From positions 1,798,001-1,862,000 of the forward strand of contig NZ_BCVC01000001.1 in the NCBI RefSeq assembly GCF_001591545.1: 64,000 nt of DNA, written 5' to 3'. This document shows positions 9,331-17,519 of this stretch, in pieces; the first letter of the stretch is position 1; each line of letters opens with the position of its first letter. The stretch is from Lederbergia lenta NBRC 16444. GTDB taxonomy: Bacteria; Bacillota; Bacilli; Bacillales; Bacillaceae_C. The notes below the pieces were generated by a model. That model did no database searches. It was not told where the DNA came from and worked only from the letters and a program-made list of their open reading frames with translations. The translations under genes and the position numbers were made by a program.

Positions 9331-9519
9331 ATGCCAAAGCAATGTGTTATCACTGGTCGTAAAACAGGAACAGGTAATAACCGTTCACATGCTATGAATG
9401 CTAATAAACGTACTTGGGGAGCAAACCTTCAAAAAGTACGCATTCTTGTTGACGGAAAACCGAAACGTGTATGGGTCTCTGCAAGAGCCCTTAAATCCGG
9501 TAAAGTCGAAAGAGTATAA
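9331..9519 (+). CDS. rpmB: 50S ribosomal protein L28
   Basis: Structural protein of the large ribosomal subunit. The product has 62 residues, the standard length, very basic, with the N-terminal pattern [20 protein letters not shown] and the [15 protein letters not shown] core. It lacks the CxxC pairs of zinc-binding L28 forms; only one cysteine is visible. The start follows a GGGAGGG ribosome binding site. It is one of only two plus-strand genes here, diverging from yloU and converging on spoVM, as in B. subtilis. A strong bidirectional terminator follows. Confidence 0.98.
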   Translation: MPKQCVITGRKTGTGNNRSHAMNANKRTWGANLQKVRILVDGKPKRVWVSARALKSGKVERV

Positions 9520-9594
9520 ACTTGAATTTATTTGCAAGTCAAGTTCACTTATTGAAACGTTGACGAGCTTCACATTATGTGAGGTATTGCAAAC

Positions 9595-9626
9595 AAAAAA
9601 AGGCGCCTGCTTAGGTGCCTTTTTCC
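9595..9626. terminator. Bidirectional terminator between rpmB and spoVM
   Basis: The palindrome AAAAAGGCGCCT-gctt-AGGTGCCTTTTT carries A and T runs on both sides. It can end both rpmB (plus) and spoVM (minus). Confidence 0.9.
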
Positions 9627-9664
9627 ATTTCTATAGAAATATTGATTTTGTTAACTCTCTATAC

Positions 9665-9745
9665 TTACTCTTTTTTAAACGTGCCCAACATCGCTCTAAC
9701 TATCCCTCCCAATAATCTTGGCAGTTTGAATGTATAAAATCTCAT
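9665..9745 (-). CDS. spoVM: Stage V sporulation protein M
   Basis: A 26-residue amphipathic helix that marks the convex forespore membrane and anchors the SpoIVA spore coat base layer. The translation begins MRFYTFKLPRLLGGIVRAML and ends GTFKKE, nearly identical to the B. subtilis peptide as I recall it (MKFYTIKLPKFLGG...), including the central proline and the GG pair. The ATG at 9743-9745 follows a strong AGGAGGG site at about eight bases. The location between rpmB and thiN is the syntenic one. A small inverted repeat (CTGAAA/TTTCAG, 9763-9779) lies just upstream of the ribosome binding site. No confident sigma-E promoter could be picked. Confidence 0.97.
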   Translation of the reverse strand: MRFYTFKLPRLLGGIVRAMLGTFKKE

Positions 9746-9840
9746 AAAAATTCCCTCCTAGTCTGAAAACGGGTTTCAGTCAATCCTATTATATTCGTCA
9801 TAAATGAATAAGTACGCGCCCTTTTAAAATAAGGCTCTTA

Positions 9841-10500
9841 TTAATCTGTACTTCTTATCATCATTAATATGCCATTTTCGAATAAAAAAGTACCCGTTTC
9901 TTGGAGAAGTTCATTACTAATACATAAAGATGAACCGAATGGCACACGATGATTATATAGTGGATATTTAAAACCAAGCAGTGTCAATCCTGTGACATTA
10001 TTATCAAGAGGGATAAATGAGATATACTTTTTCTTGCCATTGGCTTGGAGTAGATGTTTTCCTGGATAATGAACCGAGAGTGTATTCTGAACATCAATTA
10101 CTTCTATCTTTACAGTTGAATATTTTTTCTGATATATAGAGAGCATCAGTGCATTTGCCATAAAATGATCCAGTCTACCTCCAGTAGCACCAAATATTTT
10201 AATATGTGTAGGATTTTGTTTAAGGGCCCACTCCATTGCTAACTGCATATCTGTTTCATCTTTTTCTGGTTTAAAGCGACTCACTTCATCTATTTTACTA
10301 ACAATACTTTTCCAATCTTCTTTTGATACGGAATCAAAATCACCTACTGCAAAGTCAGGTATGATTCCTGACTCCAATAAGTAGGTTACACCTCGATCTA
10401 CACCCATCCATTTTACATCTTTTTTATTATTAAAAATGACAGATGGTATGAATTCTTTAGGTCCGCCGGCAACAATATAAATAATTTTTTCTGTATTCAT
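9841..10500 (-). CDS. thiN: Thiamine diphosphokinase
   Basis: Converts thiamine to thiamine diphosphate with ATP in the cytoplasm. The product has 219 residues, normal for the family. Visible motifs are the N-terminal IIYIVAGGPKE, the GVDRGVTYLLESGIIPDFAVGD segment (split in the fold by DFDS), DETDMQLAMEWAL and the GATGGRLDHFMANALML catalytic core. It follows rpe directly, with one base between stop and start region, and is followed by spoVM, matching the rsgA-rpe-thiN-spoVM order of B. subtilis. Expression is likely with the prpC-prkC-rsgA-rpe unit. Confidence 0.95.
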   Translation of the reverse strand: MNTEKIIYIVAGGPKEFIPSVIFNNKKDVKWMGVDRGVTYLLESGIIPDFAVGDFDSVSKEDWKSIVSKIDEVSRFKPEKDETDMQLAMEWALKQNPTHIKIFGATGGRLDHFMANALMLSIYQKKYSTVKIEVIDVQNTLSVHYPGKHLLQANGKKKYISFIPLDNNVTGLTLLGFKYPLYNHRVPFGSSLCISNELLQETGTFLFENGILMMIRSTD

Positions 10501-11160
10501 TTAGTTAGTTAACTGTAAACGGAGTTCGTTCATAGCTTTTTGCCTATCCGTCTGGCTAAATATAGCCGAACCAGCAACAAATATATTCGCTCCGGCATCT
10601 TTGCATAATTTTAACGTCTCGCTATTTATTCCTCCGTCTACTTCAATATCAATATCCAGTTCTTTACCAATAATCATTTGCTTAATTTCGCGGATCTTTG
10701 GTAAGACTCCCTGTATGAAAGATTGACCACCAAAGCCTGGATTTACTGTCATTACTAGTACCATGTCGACATAATCGATAATACTACTGATAGATGAAGC
10801 AGGTGTACCCGGGTTTATAACTACCCCTGGCTTCGCCCCGAGCCTTCTAATTTCTTGTACCGTTCGGTGAATATGAGGCGAAGCTTCCACATGAATCGTA
10901 ATATAATCTGCTCCGGCATCTATAAATTGCTCAATATAGCGATCGGGGTTCTCTATCATTAGATGGACATCCAGCGGGAGACTAGTAACTTTTCTTACTG
11001 CCTCTACAATGAATGGTCCCATTGAAATATTCGGCACAAAATGTCCGTCCATCACATCAATATGAATCATATCTGCTCCTGCTGCTTCTGCTTCTTTCAC
11101 TTCTTCAGCAAGCTTCGAGAAATCAGCAGCTAATATAGAAGGTGCTATTTTCATTTGCAT
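10501..11160 (-). CDS. rpe: Ribulose-phosphate 3-epimerase
   Basis: Interconverts ribulose-5-phosphate and xylulose-5-phosphate in the pentose phosphate pathway. The product has 219 residues in a TIM barrel. Signature segments are KIAPSILAADFSKL at the N-terminus, DMIHIDVMDGHFVPNISMGP with metal-binding His and Asp, VHLMIENPD, MTVNPGFGGQ, and the VDGGIN strand with the second catalytic Asp. The upstream ATG at 11158-11160 has a GAGGT site about ten bases away; an internal ATG two codons later is an alternative. It lies 5 bases after rsgA. Confidence 0.97.
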   Translation of the reverse strand: MQMKIAPSILAADFSKLAEEVKEAEAAGADMIHIDVMDGHFVPNISMGPFIVEAVRKVTSLPLDVHLMIENPDRYIEQFIDAGADYITIHVEASPHIHRTVQEIRRLGAKPGVVINPGTPASSISSIIDYVDMVLVMTVNPGFGGQSFIQGVLPKIREIKQMIIGKELDIDIEVDGGINSETLKLCKDAGANIFVAGSAIFSQTDRQKAMNELRLQLTN

Positions 11161-11165
11161 CTTAA

Positions 11166-12041
11166 TTAATACCTCGGCTTTCTACCTTTTATTTCTTCCA
11201 TGAACTGTTTATAGTGATCATAGCGATATAGAGGTATTTCCTCACTTTCTACACTTGATTTCACTGCACATTTCGGTTCATTTATATGGATACATCCTCT
11301 GAACTTACATTTACCACTAATTCGTGACATCTCTGGAAAATAATGCGCTAAGTCTTCCTCTTCTATTCCTGTAAACTCCAATGAACTAAAACCGGGCGTA
11401 TCAGCGACAAGACCGCCCGCAATTTCAATTAACTCCACATGACGCGTAGTATGTTTCCCGCGACCTAGATGTGTAGAAATCTCATCCGTTTTCAAGTTTA
11501 ATTCAGGATTCAATACGTTTAAGAGTGATGATTTACCGACTCCAGATTGCCCAGCAAATACACTGGTTTTTCCGTTTATAAAAGGTTTAAGTTGTTCTAT
11601 CCCTTCCCTTGTTGTCGAAGAAAGCATCATCACATCATACCCGAAACTACGATAATCTTCCATATACTGATTAATCTCTTGTTCATCCTCTAAGAGGTCC
11701 TTTTTTGTAATACATATAATCGGCATTACATTTGCCGCTTCTACGATTACTAAGAACCGGTCAAGAAGTGCCGGGCTAAATGCCGGCTCGGATGCTGAGA
11801 AAACAAGGATCGCTTGATCAATGTTAGCAATCGGCGGTCTTACTAATTCATTTTTTCTTTCTTTAACGTCCATAATATAGCCTTCTTTATCATTCTCGGC
11901 TTGAAAAGAGACGATATCACCTACTAAAGGGGAAATATTGTTAATTCTAAATACACCGCGCCCTCTACATTGAACGATTCCGTCATCCGAAAGTACATAG
12001 TAGAATCCACTTAACGCTTTAATTATTTTACCTTCTGGCAT
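11166..12041 (-). CDS. rsgA: Ribosome small-subunit-dependent GTPase A
   Basis: Circularly permuted GTPase (YloQ/CpgA) that checks late maturation of the 30S subunit. The product has 291 residues. An N-terminal OB-fold is followed by the permuted G motifs: CITKKDLL (G4) near residue 112, the GQSGVGKSSLLN P-loop near 166, and ADTPGFSS (G3) later. The C-terminal zinc site reads CKFRGCIHINEPKC, a CxxxxCxHxxxxxC arrangement. It sits directly after prkC, whose family phosphorylates this GTPase in B. subtilis (established knowledge), and before rpe. Confidence 0.97.
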   Translation of the reverse strand: MPEGKIIKALSGFYYVLSDDGIVQCRGRGVFRINNISPLVGDIVSFQAENDKEGYIMDVKERKNELVRPPIANIDQAILVFSASEPAFSPALLDRFLVIVEAANVMPIICITKKDLLEDEQEINQYMEDYRSFGYDVMMLSSTTREGIEQLKPFINGKTSVFAGQSGVGKSSLLNVLNPELNLKTDEISTHLGRGKHTTRHVELIEIAGGLVADTPGFSSLEFTGIEEEDLAHYFPEMSRISGKCKFRGCIHINEPKCAVKSSVESEEIPLYRYDHYKQFMEEIKGRKPRY

Positions 12042-12066
12042 AGCACACTTCCTTTGTTATTAATAA

Positions 12067-14115
12067 TTAGTCCTCTGGATACTCCACTTCTTCTTCTATT
12101 ATCACTTCATTGTCTCTAACCACTTTATAACCAGCCTTTTTACCCTTCTCAACTGTTAACTCAATTTGTTCCGTAACAGGACCTTCGATCATAATTGTTT
12201 TTGCAGGTACAGTCATACTATTGTTCATATCTTCAATGAAAATTTTTATTTCTTGCGGCTCTGCCTTAACCTCTCCTCCAGTTTCCCCTTCTTCTCCGGG
12301 TTTCACAGGAGCTTCAGGCTCTTTAGGTTCATAAGTAATATTGATTTCTTTCGTAACTGTTTTTGGCGGGATTGCTTCTTGACCTTTTGATATAACTACC
12401 TTCACTTTGCTACCTTTTGTTAGTTCTGTACCAGGTGCTGGATCTTGTGAGATAACAAGGCCCGCATCTACATTATCATTAAATTCTTCACTAGACATAT
12501 CAATTTGCAAGCCGCTTGATTCCTCATAGCTTTCTAAACCTTTTATGTTGTTTCCCTGTAAATCTTTTAACGTTATTTTCTCTTCACCAGCACTAACAAT
12601 AAAGTTCAATGTTGTTTCCTCTGGCACTACTTCCACATCTACTCCAGGCTCCTGTTCTAAAATAGTCCCTGCCGGTGAATCATCATGTCTAGGTTCACTA
12701 GTAATATCCTGAAATCCCTCGTCATCAAGTAATTGAGTGATCGCTTCAAATTGTTTACCCCTATAATCTGAAAGCCGAAACTTTTCTTTCCCACTGCTAA
12801 TATACACATTAACAGTGCTCCCTTTTTTCACCTTGTTATTTGCCTTGGGGTCTGTTTTTATTACTACACCTTCAGGAAATTCCTCACTCGATGTATCAAT
12901 GCTTTGATCTACAACTAAGCCAGCATCTACTAATTTTAATACAGCATCATCGTAATCTTCTCCGCTTACATCAGGAACAGGAACATTTTGCGAATTAAAT
13001 ATAGCAGGCAATGCAATTACATAAATGAGTAGCGATAATAAAAGTAACATAATGATGGATCCTATAATCCATGGCCATTTTTTCTTACGCTTTGTTTTAT
13101 CACCTTTTTTGTTTTTCGTCTTTTTCTTTGGTTTTTGTTTAACCTTATCTTTGGAGCTTTTCACTGTTGATTGATCTTTTTCATGTGGTACCGTGTTGCC
13201 ATTATGATTATATGGCTGATGATCCACTATTACAGGAATCGCCTTAGTTGCATCCATATCTTCTGGAATCACAAATTTTGGTTCATTTATTCTTTCAGGG
13301 TTTAATGCTGATTCAAGATCACTTCCCATTTCCTCCGTGGTCTCATATCGAAGAAATGGATCTTTAGCAGTAGCTTTTAAGACAATATTTTCAACACTTT
13401 GCGGAATGTCCGGATTCCACCGTGATGGAGAAGGTGTATCTGATTGCAAATGCTTTAATGCTATAGAAACAGCAGATTCTCCTGAAAAAGGAAGTCTCCC
13501 CGTTAATAATTCAAACATGACGATACCGATTGAGTATATATCTGATTTTTTAGTAGCCATCCCACCGCGAGCTTGTTCAGGAGATAAATAATGTACCGAT
13601 CCTAAAACCGCATTTGTTTTAGTGATGGAAGTTGAACTTAATGCCATTGCAATACCGAAGTCCGTAATCATAACATGGCCATCGTGATCGATTAAAATAT
13701 TTTGTGGTTTAATATCTCGATGCACAATATGATTTTGATGAGCGTGATCCACAGCAGAGGTCAACTGTTTCATAATATCAATTGTTTTCTCAATAGAGAC
13801 AGGATGATTTTGTTGAATGAATTGCTTTAAAGTCATCCCATCAACATATTCCATAACTATGTAATAAATATCACTTTCTTCTCCAACATCAAAAATATTA
13901 ACTATATTTTCATGATTTAAGCTTGTAGCAGCTTGTGCTTCTCTTTGAAATCGACGTATAAATTCATCTTCAGTAGCAAAATCTAATCTTAATACTTTTA
14001 CAGCTACTTCTCGTTCTAGGATAATATCATGGGCTAAGTAGACATTTGCCATGCCTCCGCCGCCAATCATTCTAAGAATTTTATAGCGTCCGCTTATTCT
14101 GCGGCCAATCAACAT
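12067..14115 (-). CDS. prkC: Serine/threonine protein kinase PrkC with PASTA repeats
   Basis: Membrane kinase that senses muropeptides or lipid II and regulates germination, cell-wall metabolism and translation GTPases. The product has 682 residues. The N-terminal Hanks-type kinase shows GGGGMANVYLA, the catalytic HRDIKPQNIL loop, DFGIA and an activation loop with several Thr/Ser before GSVHYLSPEQ. A lysine-rich juxtamembrane segment precedes a single transmembrane helix (about residues 348-370), then about three extracellular PASTA domains and an acidic tail. The start overlaps the prpC stop by 7 bases. The kinase/phosphatase pairing is conserved throughout Firmicutes. Confidence 0.97.
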   Translation of the reverse strand: MLIGRRISGRYKILRMIGGGGMANVYLAHDIILEREVAVKVLRLDFATEDEFIRRFQREAQAATSLNHENIVNIFDVGEESDIYYIVMEYVDGMTLKQFIQQNHPVSIEKTIDIMKQLTSAVDHAHQNHIVHRDIKPQNILIDHDGHVMITDFGIAMALSSTSITKTNAVLGSVHYLSPEQARGGMATKKSDIYSIGIVMFELLTGRLPFSGESAVSIALKHLQSDTPSPSRWNPDIPQSVENIVLKATAKDPFLRYETTEEMGSDLESALNPERINEPKFVIPEDMDATKAIPVIVDHQPYNHNGNTVPHEKDQSTVKSSKDKVKQKPKKKTKNKKGDKTKRKKKWPWIIGSIIMLLLLSLLIYVIALPAIFNSQNVPVPDVSGEDYDDAVLKLVDAGLVVDQSIDTSSEEFPEGVVIKTDPKANNKVKKGSTVNVYISSGKEKFRLSDYRGKQFEAITQLLDDEGFQDITSEPRHDDSPAGTILEQEPGVDVEVVPEETTLNFIVSAGEEKITLKDLQGNNIKGLESYEESSGLQIDMSSEEFNDNVDAGLVISQDPAPGTELTKGSKVKVVISKGQEAIPPKTVTKEINITYEPKEPEAPVKPGEEGETGGEVKAEPQEIKIFIEDMNNSMTVPAKTIMIEGPVTEQIELTVEKGKKAGYKVVRDNEVIIEEEVEYPED

Positions 14116-14870
14116 TCCTCACACCTGCTTTCTATGCAGGACCCATGTTCAACTACCGCTACAGAAATATTATCTTCTCCACCATTTTGATTAGCAAGGT
14201 TAATTAATATCTCGACTTTTTCATTCAATGGATGTGCATTCTTTAATACTGTCTCGATTTCGGATTCCGACACTTTATTCGTTAAGCCATCTGAACATAA
14301 GAATATTTTATCTCCTTGTTCAAAAGTAATCGTTGTTATATCCATATCAATGGCTTGTTCGGTACCTAATGCCTTCATCAATACATTTTTTCGCGGATGC
14401 AATTCCGCTTCTTCTCGGGAGATTTGCCCCGTTTTGATCAGTTCATTAATGAGAGAGTGATCCTCTGTTAGCTGCTTAAACCCAGCTTCATTCATCACAT
14501 AGCATCGACTATCACCTATATTAACAACAGTAGCAAACAAATCTGTACAAATAGCTGCAACAAGTGTTGTACCCATACCATCGTATTCCATATTTTCTTG
14601 AGCACGTGTTAAAATTTTCTGATTCACAGCTTCTACATTTTTTAAAAACCAGTTTCCCGCTTGTTCAGGAGTCATTGCATTATCTACAGCAGCCCATTGT
14701 TCCTCAAGACTGTTAACAGCAATTTGGCTAGCTACTTCACCAGCATTATGACCTCCCATACCATCTGCAATTACAGCCAAGGTTTCGCCTAATTTATTAG
14801 TAAAAATACCACCGCTGTCTTCATTTTGCTTTCGGACTTTACCCTTATCAGTTTTATAAATAGCTGTCAC
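14109..14870 (-). CDS. prpC: PP2C-type protein phosphatase PrpC
   Basis: Manganese-dependent serine/threonine phosphatase opposing PrkC. The product has 253 residues. PPM-family motifs are visible: RKQNEDS near the start, VIADGMGGHNAGEVAS with two metal-binding aspartate positions, GMGTTLVAA, NIGDSRCYV, LCSDGLTNKV and NGGEDNISVAVV. The start is GTG at 14868-14870 with a GAGGTAA site. In B. subtilis rlmN lies between rsmB and prpC; here prpC follows rsmB after only 74 bases. The C-terminal tail CIESRCEEC is cysteine-rich, which is unusual for the family. Confidence 0.96.
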   Translation of the reverse strand: MTAIYKTDKGKVRKQNEDSGGIFTNKLGETLAVIADGMGGHNAGEVASQIAVNSLEEQWAAVDNAMTPEQAGNWFLKNVEAVNQKILTRAQENMEYDGMGTTLVAAICTDLFATVVNIGDSRCYVMNEAGFKQLTEDHSLINELIKTGQISREEAELHPRKNVLMKALGTEQAIDMDITTITFEQGDKIFLCSDGLTNKVSESEIETVLKNAHPLNEKVEILINLANQNGGEDNISVAVVEHGSCIESRCEEC

Positions 14871-14944
14871 AAGTATTACCTCGTTTCTTCAATATGTTTC
14901 GTCAGCAAATACTCACAGTACTACTGACGAATCATTAAATTTTT

Positions 14945-16282
14945 CTATTTTTTTTGAAAGCATGAGATAAAAAAACCATCTCCACCGAAATCCTGGGGGA
15001 AAATTTGAAGTATATGTTTATTTATACCTTGTAATGCTAATAAGCTATTTGGAAGTTGCAACGGATATGGCTCAAACTCGGGATGTCTATTCAAGAAATT
15101 TTCTACAGTTTGATTATTCTCATCTTTATCAACTGTACAAGTACTATACACTAATAGTCCATTTTTCTTCACTAATGGAGCAGCAGCATCTAGAATTGTT
15201 TGTTGTACCGTTGCCAAAGAAAGAACATCATTCATTGTCTTTGTGTATTTAATATCAGGCTTTCGACGGAGCACACCTAATCCTGAACATGGAGCGTCTA
15301 TAAGTATTCGATCGAAGTACTCCTGTTCATAAATTTCTCCCGCTTGACGGCTGTCCATTGCTTTTACATTAATATTGGGAAGACTAAGCCGTTCAGCATT
15401 TTCTGAAATTAGCTTTACTTTATGTTGGTGGAGGTCAAGTGCTTCCACTTCACCTGTTCCATTTAATAATTCGGCTATATGGCCAGTCTTACCACCTGGA
15501 GCGGCACAAGCATCAAGTACCTTCATATTTGGTGCGATTTCAAGAGCATGCGCAACAGCCATCGAGCTTTCATCCTGAATCGATATATATCCTTTTTGAT
15601 ATACATCCGAATTCACTAGATTGCCTTTTATCACTTTAATTGCTTCAGGTATAATCTGGCTTAGTTGAACAGAATACCCTTCCTCTTCTAGCGTTTTAAC
15701 AACTTCTTCTCTTGTTGTTTTCATTCTGTTTACCCTAGCTGATTGCATAGGAGCTATTAAATTTTCCTCACACATCGCCTTCGTCGTATCAAAACCAAAC
15801 TGCTCCACCCACCTCTGAATAAGCCAATGTGGGTGACTTGTTTCGATAGCAAGTCGTTCTAAAGGATCGTTAATTGTCTCTAAACTAGGCAAGCCCTGCC
15901 TTTGAATAGACCTTAATATTCCATTTACAAGTCCAGTAATGCCTTTATGCCCACGTTTTTTTGCAATTTCCACAGATTCAAAGATAATTGCTCGATCTGG
16001 TATTTTATCTAAATAAACCATTTGGTATACTGACATTCTTAGTAGAATACGAACCCAATCATCTAGTTTCTTTTTTAGAAAAGGTTGAAGGTAAAAATCA
16101 AGGGTCATTTTCCTTTGAATCGTCCCATATACTATTTCTGTTAATAGCCCCGTATCCGGTCCAATAATTTTTTGCTTTTTTATTACTTGGTTTAATAGAA
16201 GATTACTATATGATTGATGTTTATCGATTGCTTCAAGTACTTCTAAAGCAGCTTCTCTTACATTTTTTCTTTGTTTATTCAT
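14945..16282 (-). CDS. rsmB: 16S rRNA (cytosine-967-C5) methyltransferase
   Basis: SAM-dependent methyltransferase acting on helix 31 of 16S rRNA. The product has 445 residues. An N-terminal NusB-like RNA-binding domain (about residues 1-140) precedes the Rossmann methyltransferase domain with the SAM motif DACAAPGGKTGHIAELL, the catalytic DAPCSGLGVLRRKPD motif IV cysteine and the VYSTCTV motif VI cysteine. The start overlaps fmt by 8 bases, indicating coupled translation. rlmN, the next gene in B. subtilis, is not present downstream. Confidence 0.97.
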   Translation of the reverse strand: MNKQRKNVREAALEVLEAIDKHQSYSNLLLNQVIKKQKIIGPDTGLLTEIVYGTIQRKMTLDFYLQPFLKKKLDDWVRILLRMSVYQMVYLDKIPDRAIIFESVEIAKKRGHKGITGLVNGILRSIQRQGLPSLETINDPLERLAIETSHPHWLIQRWVEQFGFDTTKAMCEENLIAPMQSARVNRMKTTREEVVKTLEEEGYSVQLSQIIPEAIKVIKGNLVNSDVYQKGYISIQDESSMAVAHALEIAPNMKVLDACAAPGGKTGHIAELLNGTGEVEALDLHQHKVKLISENAERLSLPNINVKAMDSRQAGEIYEQEYFDRILIDAPCSGLGVLRRKPDIKYTKTMNDVLSLATVQQTILDAAAPLVKKNGLLVYSTCTVDKDENNQTVENFLNRHPEFEPYPLQLPNSLLALQGINKHILQIFPQDFGGDGFFISCFQKK

Positions 16283-17228
16283 CTGTTTGTCCTATTCTGA
16301 GGCCTGCACTTATTTCTGCTCCAGCTCCCCTTAGATATTGCTCCACCGACATTTTCTTTTTACCTGCCGGCTGTAATTCTAACACTTTAATACCAATTTG
16401 ATTACCTGTGGAAATAATAATACCATCTTCTAGCACTTCAGCTATTCTACCAGGCTCCATTGTCGATGAAAGAGCAACTTTTTCTGCTTTCCATATTTTA
16501 AGTACTTGTCCATTTAGAGTTGTATATGCAATTGGCCATGGTCGGAGTCCTCTTATTTGGTTAAAGATAACTTCTCCACTATCATTCCAATTGATCTTTT
16601 CTTGTTCACGTTTAATATTATAAGCATATGTTGCTTCATCATGATTTTGTGGTTGCGCTATAATTTTCCCCGCTATAAGTTCTGGTAGTGTAGCCGCTAA
16701 TAAATCAGCTCCGGTTTCACTAAGTTTAGCAAACAGTGTGCCAACATCATCTTCTTCTGTAATCGGAATTTCCTTTTGACTGATGATGTCCCCCGCGTCT
16801 AGTTTTTCTACCATATACATTATCGTTATGCCAGTTTTCTTTTTCCCTTCTAAAATAGCATAATGGATTGGTGCGCCACCCCGTAATTCCGGTAGGAGTG
16901 AGGCATGAACATTGATACACCCTAACTTAGGCACCTCTAAAATAGCCGCAGGTAATATTTGTCCGTAAGCTGCCGTGACAATCAAATCGGGTTCCAATGC
17001 TAATATTTTCTCTGTCTCCTCAGGCAAACGGATTTTTTCAGGCTGAAAAACAGGAATATTATGCTGTTCAGCTTCCACTTTTACCGGTGGCGGGGTCAAT
17101 ATTCTTTTGCGACCAACTGGTCTGTCTGGCTGTGTAACTACTGCAATTACATCAAACCCCTCAGTGATCAACCTGCGTAATACTAGTACAGAAAAATCTG
17201 GTGTCCCCATAAAGATGACTTTTGTCAT
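16275..17228 (-). CDS. fmt: Methionyl-tRNA formyltransferase
   Basis: Formylates Met-tRNA(fMet) with 10-formyl-tetrahydrofolate so it can initiate translation. The product has 317 residues, as usual. Motifs: FMGTPDFSVLVLRRL at the N-terminus, VTQPDRPVGRK, AAYGQILP, and the folate-site HASLLPELRGGAPIHYAI with catalytic His and the nearby Asp of EKLDAGDII. A C-terminal OB-fold binds the tRNA. Its usual partner def (peptide deformylase) is not upstream; instead a 291-base non-coding spacer separates it from priA. Confidence 0.97.
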   Translation of the reverse strand: MTKVIFMGTPDFSVLVLRRLITEGFDVIAVVTQPDRPVGRKRILTPPPVKVEAEQHNIPVFQPEKIRLPEETEKILALEPDLIVTAAYGQILPAAILEVPKLGCINVHASLLPELRGGAPIHYAILEGKKKTGITIMYMVEKLDAGDIISQKEIPITEEDDVGTLFAKLSETGADLLAATLPELIAGKIIAQPQNHDEATYAYNIKREQEKINWNDSGEVIFNQIRGLRPWPIAYTTLNGQVLKIWKAEKVALSSTMEPGRIAEVLEDGIIISTGNQIGIKVLELQPAGKKKMSVEQYLRGAGAEISAGLRIGQTDE

Positions 17229-17519
17229 TTCTAATCACTACTTTCCAATTTCATTTAGACAACACAATGTAGGTAACAACTGCGATGCCACACGACATGG
17301 CTTATACTTAGCCGTTGTTCTTATATCCGCCTCTCAACTAGCAGACTTCACGACTTCTCCCTGCGATAAGTCAACATCGATTCGCCTTGTAGACTTATGT
17401 TGTTTCATTTATCTCATACTTTAAGGATCCTCGACTAAATCCGCCACGCCCTGTGGCAACGTCGACGCACCCGGGCGCAGTCTGTACGTCGATGATCAAG
17501 GCGCTTCCGCTATTCTTTA
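17229..17519. repeat. Structured, relatively GC-rich spacer in place of def (possible dispersed intergenic element)
   Basis: No ORF of note. The part from about 17420 to 17510 is much richer in G and C than its surroundings and contains nested short palindromes: GCCAC/GTGGC, GTCGAC and CCCGGG. A second inverted repeat, ATAAGTC/GACTTAT, lies around 17367-17397. The layout resembles dispersed intergenic elements that I recall from other Bacillaceae genomes, but only one copy is in this window, so that reading is an inference. def, expected here by synteny, is missing. Confidence 0.45.

Noticed and set aside
9746-9840. Sigma-E promoter for spoVM
   Set aside because: AT-rich boxes such as AATATAAT are present, but no -35 at suitable spacing matched the consensus well enough.
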